A program made the translations under genes and the position numbers. From Auanema rhodensis (taxonomy: Eukaryota; Nematoda; Chromadorea; Rhabditida; Rhabditidae), in contig OZ059894.1 in assembly GCA_964057225.1 (NCBI GenBank), forward strand, positions 16,646,476-16,710,475: a DNA stretch of 64,000 bases. The letters run 5' to 3'. The notes under the pieces are model-generated. The model worked only from the letters and a program-made list of their open reading frames with translations. It was not told the origin of the DNA and did no database searches. Of the stretch, positions 56,531 through 64,000 are shown piece by piece; positions within the stretch are counted from its first letter, which is position 1; every line of letters begins with the position of its first letter.

Positions 56531-58298
56531 ATATCCATTCCCCCCTTTAGTGAATTTCTTTCTGCAAAATTTTACTAAATATAGAAAATGGAATAGCCAT
56601 GTATAAAACATATTTTGAACTTAACTATACATATTATATTCCTGTATAGTTCCATTGACCATTAAGATTATTAAATGATAGATTTTGCAGAATGTTCTGA
56701 ACATATAGATCTGAATAAAATCATTTTCACATCAAAAAGAAGCATAATTTGAACTAGTTCCTATTGATAAATAATTCTAAGTCAAATATAGAAAGCATTT
56801 AGTTATAATTTATTTAATACAAAACATCATAATTCATAATAAAAATGAATTTAAATGTCATTTAATAAATACTTCATTTTGATTAAATCAAATTGCTTAT
56901 ATATATATGTATAAAACTCATCGTATAATAGAACAAAAGTTATTTTTTTATTAAGAAAGTGTAGTTTATAAATAAAATTAATTTCTGACATATGATACAT
57001 CTTGAGAAATTATAAAAATTGATTTAGAGTTCGCAATATACTGTTTTCAACATATCTGGTAAATTTGATATAATCCTATATGAGTTTCTTTCAAGAAAAT
57101 TGAATTTTCCGACCAAATATCTTTTTTTTATTCTTTTACATAGGTTTACCTAATATGCATAAGGTAACCAACATTGAAAACAATAAACGTTATCTGAAAA
57201 GAAAGTTTGCATAATGAACGAAACAACCGGTAAATGCATAATGCAAAATATAAATAACACTGAATTCTCCTAAAAAGAAAATTCACGTTAGTTCCAATTG
57301 TATTGTTCAATTTACGTTAGAAATAGTCTTGAACAGAATATTTTTAAACAAAAAAATGACAAAGTCATTCAGATTGTGTTGAAACAAACCAGAGACTAAC
57401 ATATAGTTTATTTCTTTGGAAACAAAGCACTTTTATTTTGCTTAAATAGTTGAAAATATGTAAACTTGATATGTAAATCTGAGATCATACTTCTCAAAGC
57501 TTTCCAAACTTAGAAAATTTGATTTCTTCAATGAAAGTATTTTACAGTAATGAATTCTATTAGCAGCTCTTCAAAAGTTTTCTGAGATCACTGAAGTTTA
57601 TTTGGAAACTCTCTTAAACATAGCAGATGAATGGATTAAGCATTTCAGAAAGTGAACTACATGAATAAGAACATTTCTTCAACAACATTCGCTTCAAAAT
57701 GTTTCAAATATCAAAGTTTTTTTTATCAATTTTCATGAAATTTTAAAATAAATTTTTTGTCGCATGTGGCATATAAACCTTTATTTCAAGTAGATTATTA
57801 TATTGAATTAGAACACTTATGATGTTAATCATGTCCTCGAAAGCAAGCTCCCATTATCTTATCAAAAATAAAAAAAACAATTGTTTCTTCAAGCTGTTAC
57901 ATCTCAATGATTCCAACAAACATGCTTTTTATCTTATTTTCGATTTTTAAATATGTTGTAGAGTTTAGATCAAAATAGAAAGGTGAGTTCATTTTTCATC
58001 CTCACTGTCTTTAATTATTTTGAAGAAAAAATATATCAAATTAATGTTTAATAGTTGAAAAAATGAATCGAAAACCATTGAGCATAAAAAATAAAAAAAA
58101 TAGTGAAACATGTAGATATATAGAGATAGAGGTGTAATGAAACAATATCAAGTTTGAATGAAGACTATAAGTGAGTTTTGTTTATTACAAACGACATATG
58201 TAAGATTGATCTAATTATTTCTTATATGTATGTATATCTATATTAAATATTTTTATTAAAATTATTATTTTTCTTATTCTCTCTCTATCTTTCTTTCT

Positions 58299-58358
<60 letters not shown>

Positions 58359-61300
58359 CTCTTTCGCAGAGTAAAAGTTTTTGAAAACTTGTTCTCTTTC
58401 ATTGTGAACTTCTGTTCACTCTGACACATGCTTTAAACTCAAACATGCAAACATTGAGCGTCTAATCTGTAAATTGCTGTTCTTAAACTTTTTTTTTCAA
58501 TGAAAACATTTAAACATCCACGTCTTTATAAGAGTATTGTACTTTTCATTCAAACTTTTTGTCTTCATATAAACTGACTTTGAGAGTTTTTTATTGAAAA
58601 ATATAGGAAAATCCTATAACCCGTCTACGTATACATATCTAAGTATATATAGTATATGTATGTATATATGTATTTCTTAAGAATTTTATCATTATTATTA
58701 TTTCTTTAATGATATATGTATATTATGTTCTTGTTTCTGAAAAAAATTGTTGCAAAACAAAAAGGAAAAAAGAAGATGAAGATGAAGAAAGATCTTCATA
58801 TACATAAATGTTTCATACAGAACATATTCAGCTCATCAACATCGACATATATTATTAGAATTGAAATACTGGCCTTCCACTGGAATTAATGTTAGAAAGT
58901 CTTCTGACAACTTTTCAAATAATAAACACATTTTTTTGTCAATTTATTCCATTTAAATAATTATTTTGGAATAAATTGAAAGTGAAGTAATACTTACGGA
59001 ACACACAGTCCTATGTTGATTCGTGAAATTGGCTTAATGTAATACAACAAGTTCAGCATGAAAATGATTCAGAGATCATTATTTAAGTTTTTCAAACAAC
59101 ATATATTCTTCTAGTAATCCTTCAGTTTAAAATTTAAATTTCAACAAGAGTAGCAAAATGTTTTGCGACAGCTTATTCCTCACTCACTTGTGTGCTTTAT
59201 CATGAATGGCCATCACACACATTTAGCATTTTTTTGCACACATTAAACAGTAATTTTTTTGAATTTTCTATGAATTTTCTTATAATTTTGAAAGTCGTTG
59301 AATAAATTAACCTTCTTATCTTAATAATGTCCATTATTAAAATAAATTGGATATTAAAAATGACTTTAGTCCTTTCATCATAGAAATTTTAACATTTTTC
59401 TGATAACAAAATAAAAAAAATATTTTATTTCATATTAATGATACAATACTAATCGATATGATCAGATCATTAATTATTAGATGTACTACATCCTTTGATC
59501 GTTGTTACCATCAGCTTTTTCTTTTCATTTTTTCTTTTTCATTTACTTAAAACCTTCAATTTTATTATCAAAATAGTTTAAAAAAGTAATTTAATCAGTA
59601 ATCGTCTTCAATCTTTGAGATATGTTATTGGATTGAACTTTTGATTCTTAAAAATACTTGAAATTTGCCTATTAACCAAATGAAACATGTGAATCATCAA
59701 TTAGTAAAGATGTTTCACATGTGTAGCCAATTTATTTTAATGGATTATGAGATTCATAAACAAAAGTTTATAACTATTAAAGTTGTTTAATCGAAAAGAA
59801 AGCAAAATATAAAAACAGTAGATATCTAGTAAGAGATCACGAAATAGCTTGTCTCATCGTTCATGTACATTTTCATTTGTATATTATTTTTAAAATCTAT
59901 GTTTTAAATTTATATTTATGATACTTATTGAGTTTTTAATTAATATTTTTTTTAAATTATATAAGAATGTATACATACATACCTAAATATACATATATAA
60001 TGAATATGTAAGCATAAATAATTCATTTTTTTTTAAAATCAAAAAACAAGAAAACATATTCAGTTACAGAAGTATTTAAAATTCTAAAAAAATCTTAAAT
60101 TTAATCTACTTCCATTGGTTTAAACATTCATGGATGTATCTCTTTCAGCTTTTTTTTATTATCTATTCCTGTTAGTTTGATTTTCTAAAACCATTCAATT
60201 CATCTCAATTCTATTATATACAATACTCAATTTTCATTCTCTTCTCTTTTTCATTTTCAAAATTTCATTATATGCTCAGAATGTATGAATGTTTCGTTTT
60301 AGTCTAACTGATTCTTCAAACGATCCTTTTCTTCCAAATACATATACATATATGTATGTATCTATCTATATAGATAGATAGTATATACATATTTCTTACT
60401 TTTTATTTCTTTTTTTCTTTTAGAAATCTCAAGAAAAGGTGAAAAATCGTTTATCAGGAAAACATCATCGCTCTATCATCATCAACTTCCTGATCCAATT
60501 TTTCTATTTTTTCCTCCCATCACTATATCAATCTAACTTTTTTTCTCTTTTTTTTTCGAATATGTATCTTTCAAATTAATTTTTTAAACAAGCACTACAA
60601 GTAACTTCCATTTTCGGAATACATCAAACTACTTAACTGTAAATAATTTAATTTGTCTGCTCAAAAGAATAGAATTTTGCAATACATTTTGTATTTTAGA
60701 TGTCACATTAGTAGCTTTTCAAATTCTCAAAATTATGAAACAGAGGACACTTCATTTGAAAAAAAGACCTTTTTTTCTAATTTCTGGTGCAAAACAGAAA
60801 ATTACTGATTGAGAAAACAAACATTTGTTATCTCTTCAGAATTTTTCATAACGTAATATCAAGCATGGCTTGAAATTTCAATTCTTCCGCTGTCTCTGCT
60901 TTTGCTGAAAATTATACTGCAAAACCATATGTTACATATTATTTTTTCAACTTTTATATTATAAATATAATATAAGATTGTACTTCTATATATAGTTTAT
61001 AGTATAAACAATAGTTTCTAAAAATACTTGTTTATCATACTTTTAACCTTCACTAGTGCCATCTCCTTCATAATTAATAGAAGTATCTTTTAAGATATCG
61101 TGATATGAAAACACAATTCTATATACTTCCTTATCCAAAATATTTATAAATATTTCATAAAAATCTATATTTAAATAATTATTATAGTTATAATATTAAA
61201 TTTTTATTATTTTGAGCTAAAAACCTTATTGAAACACACGTGGCATCCAGCCACATTGTTTCAAACATATCTTAAGCATAATAGTTCTTTGGGGATCAAT

Positions 61301-61821
61301 TCATCAGTTGATGTAACCAAGAAAACACAAACATTGATGAATATTCCATAAAAAGATAGATTTTTTCTTATTCTCAAATGACACTTATAGCAAATGATGT
61401 ATCATTAATTTCTTTGAAACTTTTTATTTTAAGGTTTGAAATGCTCAAATCTCAATATGCTTCTGTGTTATTTCCATGAACCTCGTGACATGCATAGGTC
61501 ATAAATGAAGTTTCTCTAACATTAACCGAAAAGAAACGTCATGAATGTTCATCGGAAATGTATGAAAATGAATAAAAAGATCATTTTCTAAATAAGACAT
61601 TAACTAAAGATTTTATCTTTTTTTTTGTTGTTAACAGTTAATATATTTATATATAACAACATTATAATAATCATATCTTATATTATAAATCTTTTATTTC
61701 ATATAAATTACTTTTTTTTCTTTCACTATAAGTCTTCTGCACTATTTAATTCCATTTTTTTAAATCTTCAATAAAATGATTTATTACTTGAATTACTGAA
61801 GAAACATGTTTCTGAATCTTT
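56531..61821. other. AT-rich region downstream of the collagen gene
   Basis: No supported gene. It holds a long (CT)n, many TATA/TGTA repeats and a palindrome TATCTATCTATATAGATAGA (about 60359-60379). A coding-like segment at 57144-57214 could be an alternative collagen 3' exon. Confidence 0.4.
58305..58353. repeat. (CT)n microsatellite
   Basis: Almost pure CT run of about 50 bp following a looser CT/CTTT stretch from about 58270. Confidence 0.9.
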
Positions 61822-62480
61822 TTAAAGAATTTTCAATGTTAAATCCCTCAAGAAATGTTTCATAGACGTAGAGACCACGTTAGATGCTTTTAAGACTGAT
61901 ACGCTGCGATTTTGGTGCTCAACAAAAGCATTTTGATCTTAAACAATCAAAAATTAAACGGAAAAGAGAGAGAGCATCCTCCGTCGTTTTATACTTGAAA
62001 GAAGGTTCAATACTTTATGTTATTTCAATCAATTTTCCTTTTTTTATTTTAGGAAAATGATATAAAATGAAAGGAAATAGAGACAATTAGTAAAGTAACA
62101 TTCAGTTTATGAGCAAAATTTTATCTTGTCGCAGATTTGATTTGTAAGGCTTATATTCATTTTAACCTAAATAAATAAAAGAAAAAACATGTAACCATTT
62201 ACTTATGGAGTTACTTGCATGAAGCACAGATTACATACTCAAGATGAAAACATTTCAAAAAACATCGCTGAGAATCAAATGCACCGGGACACTTCAACAT
62301 AGCCTAATGGTTACCCTATTGTCTCTGAACCATCCGCCTCAACATTTTCAACAGTGTATTGTTTTAGATATCTTGCTCGTTTAAGCGTTATTCCTAGAAT
62401 ATTGCAACAAATGCTTCTTGTCTTATTTGAAATTCAAAATTTCGCAATTGCACGTGGTATTTACGTGACAAGATCTACAT

Positions 62481-63165
62481 CTAGAGCTCTTGCTTGTTGC
62501 TCATGTAGAACGAACGGTAGTTCATTTTATCGCTTTTCAGCTCATCATCATTTTTCATCGTTGCTCCTCGTTCTCGTCCTTGTTGCTTGCTTCAGGCCTT
62601 TGCTCAATTGAATCCCCCCTTGAACTTTTTTCGAATGTATTGTCATCCATTGACTATTTTAAAATCTTTATTTATATCTTCTTATGCTTTTATTTTCTGT
62701 CTTTTGATCAGGATATTTTTCATCAAAGCAAAGCAAAAAAAATATCTTATATCTTTATTCTGTAATTTATATTTAGAATCTTTTTTTCTTTAATACTAAA
62801 TTACCATCAGTATATTGTTTCAAAGATATTTTAATACTTATTCCTAATTTTTCTATAATCATCATCCTCATCATTATCATTCTTTGAGATTATCTTATTC
62901 TCTTTATGTCTTTTTAAATTTATATAAATCATATACATCTATATATTATATTAATTCAAAATTTTTAGTTAAAATGTATGTTCAAAACTCTTTTACTAGC
63001 CTTGTTTTCTATTTTAAATCACTTCCCTTCTCTCTCTCTCTTTCTTAGACAATGTTAACCAGCATTTTCAACTACCTCTTCAACTTGCCAATTTCCTTGG
63101 CTAGTTCAATCTCGTCTTCTTCGCCATTTACAATACTTGTTGCTGCACAATCTTTGCTCGTAGAG
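62481..63165 (-). CDS. Last two exons of a leftward gene entering from the right edge (tentative)
   Basis: Two leftward segments of raised GC content join in phase 2. The upstream one (63165-63077) encodes SKDCAATSIVNGEEDEIELA and KEIGKLK and ends at a GTAGTT donor. The downstream one (62589-62481) encodes KQQGRERGATMKNDDELKSD, then KMNYRSFYMSNKQEL, and stops at TAG 62481. Both are rich in charged residues, unlike frames read from AT-rich spacer. The result looks like a cytoplasmic C-terminal tail. Upstream exons were not found between 63165 and the window end, so the gene identity is unknown. An alternative stop occurs at 63072 if the intron is retained. Rightward frames over the same DNA are less protein-like. 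Confidence 0.35.
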
Positions 63166-63702
63166 CTTTAATAAGAAGAATGCTGATTTTTCAAATGTTT
63201 AACTGAATTCTTCGTGACTTTCTTCATTTTAATTGAAATTATTCACATTATCACTTTATTTATAGGGTATTCAACCAAAAATATAAACATCATCCTTTTT
63301 TTGAACGTTCATTGATGAAAAAATTAAATTTTTCTTTGCAAAATTAGAAGCTTTTACCAAGTTATTCTTTGATCAACTTGTATCTGATTGTCTTCTTTAT
63401 TATTTTTTCTTTCTTTTTTGCAGTTACATCTAAGCTTACTCTGATTAACATCCCACAAAAGAAGGCATAAATACTTTTTCCTCCTACTGTTTTTCTAAGA
63501 ATTATTAAGTTTTTTCTGTAAAAAATCAAATTAAATTGGAGTTTTATCTAAAGAACGTGCACTTTTATTCTTTTAATGACCTTTATATATACATATAGCA
63601 TATATAAATATATATATATAGTTAGATCTATTTCTTAAACTAACAAATTGTTTTTAAAAATTGAAAATTTTTTATCCCTGGTGGATGAAAAATCTGTGAT
63701 TG

Positions 63703-63730
63703 AGTGTGTGTATGTGTGTGTGTGTGTGTA
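63703..63730. repeat. (TG)n microsatellite
   Basis: GTGTGTGTATGTGTGTGTGTG run near the right edge, followed by a GA-rich stretch. Confidence 0.85.
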
Positions 63731-64000
63731 TAAACGTTTTCAATGCAAGAGTATAGAGAGAGAAAGAGACAGGAAAAGGTTATGAAAAGGGTGAAAAAGA
63801 AGAAACTAATCACTGAAATTCATTTCTCTGGTTTCTTTAATTCTTATATTCGCTTACCCAGATTTCATTATGTATTCTTTTTATCGTTTAACTCAAATCT
63901 TTAATCCTCTTCTATATTTTCTTAACATCATGTCTTATAAATCAATTCATATACCTTATTTTCATTTTAACTTCTTTAAGTTTTATCTTTTGGTTTGTTG

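Noticed and set aside
57540-57665. Amphipathic coding-like segment ALQKFSEITEVYLETLLN
   Set aside because: No convincing acceptor or partner exon; several similar segments occur in this AT-rich spacer, so chance is likely.
62280-62350. tRNA-like CATAGCCTAATGGTTACCC segment
   Set aside because: The D-arm-like part is suggestive, but no acceptor or anticodon stem pairs and no GTTC loop is present. At best a decayed fragment.

Overview
The window reads as nuclear DNA of a nematode. It is very AT-rich. It carries a cuticle collagen with an N-terminal membrane anchor, a furin-type RNRR site and short Gly-X-Y blocks; a molybdenum-cofactor enzyme built as a single MoeA/gephyrin-E domain; and genes cut into many small exons. 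Nearly all introns are 36-60 nt with GT...(T)TAG ends. Several starts lie just after an isolated TTTCAG/TTTTAG, as expected for spliced-leader trans-splicing. I cannot name the species.

Layout. (1) 0-8.2 kb is compact: an L1-domain ribosome-biogenesis protein (5' end missing) and two J-domain membrane proteins, all rightward and closely spaced (possible operon); DONSON leftward; then COX16 and PTRH2 rightward, overlapping by 8 bp as ATGAGTGA. (2) 8.4-9.5 kb: a tRNA-Asn and a 920-bp element with about 160-bp inverted termini enclosing a broken gene that looks like a Maverick/Polinton cysteine protease. (3) 9.5-15.8 kb: a full ABCC/MRP transporter with a second, identical tRNA-Asn inside an intron. 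(4) 16.5-21.0 kb: an ENPP-type ectophosphodiesterase of 22 exons. 21.6-22.9 kb (minus): palmitoyl-protein thioesterase 1. 23.2-26.0 kb (minus): a secreted protein with one thrombospondin type 1 repeat. (5) 27.2-29.2 kb (minus): a predicted single-pass membrane protein, 5' end not found. (6) 30.6-43.0 kb: a Shaw/Kv3-type potassium channel whose likely first exon lies about 10 kb upstream across a repeat-rich intron. (7) 43.4-47.2 kb (minus): pinin and the gephyrin-like enzyme; 48.2-48.6 kb (minus): an 83-residue membrane protein. (8) 48.7-54.7 kb: gene-poor, with one weak three-exon model. (9) 54.8-56.5 kb: cuticle collagen. (10) 56.6-64 kb: AT-rich DNA with microsatellites and, near the right edge, the likely last exons of a leftward gene.

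Most genes are conserved housekeeping functions: ribosome assembly, replication licensing (DONSON), splicing (pinin), mitochondrial cytochrome oxidase assembly (COX16), peptidyl-tRNA recycling (PTRH2), lysosomal depalmitoylation (PPT1) and molybdenum cofactor. I see no biosynthetic or defence cluster. The least ordinary items are the miniature Polinton-like element, the overlapping COX16/PTRH2 pair, the tRNA twins, the altered voltage sensor of the potassium channel and a few unannotated phase-consistent exon chains in the gene-poor parts.
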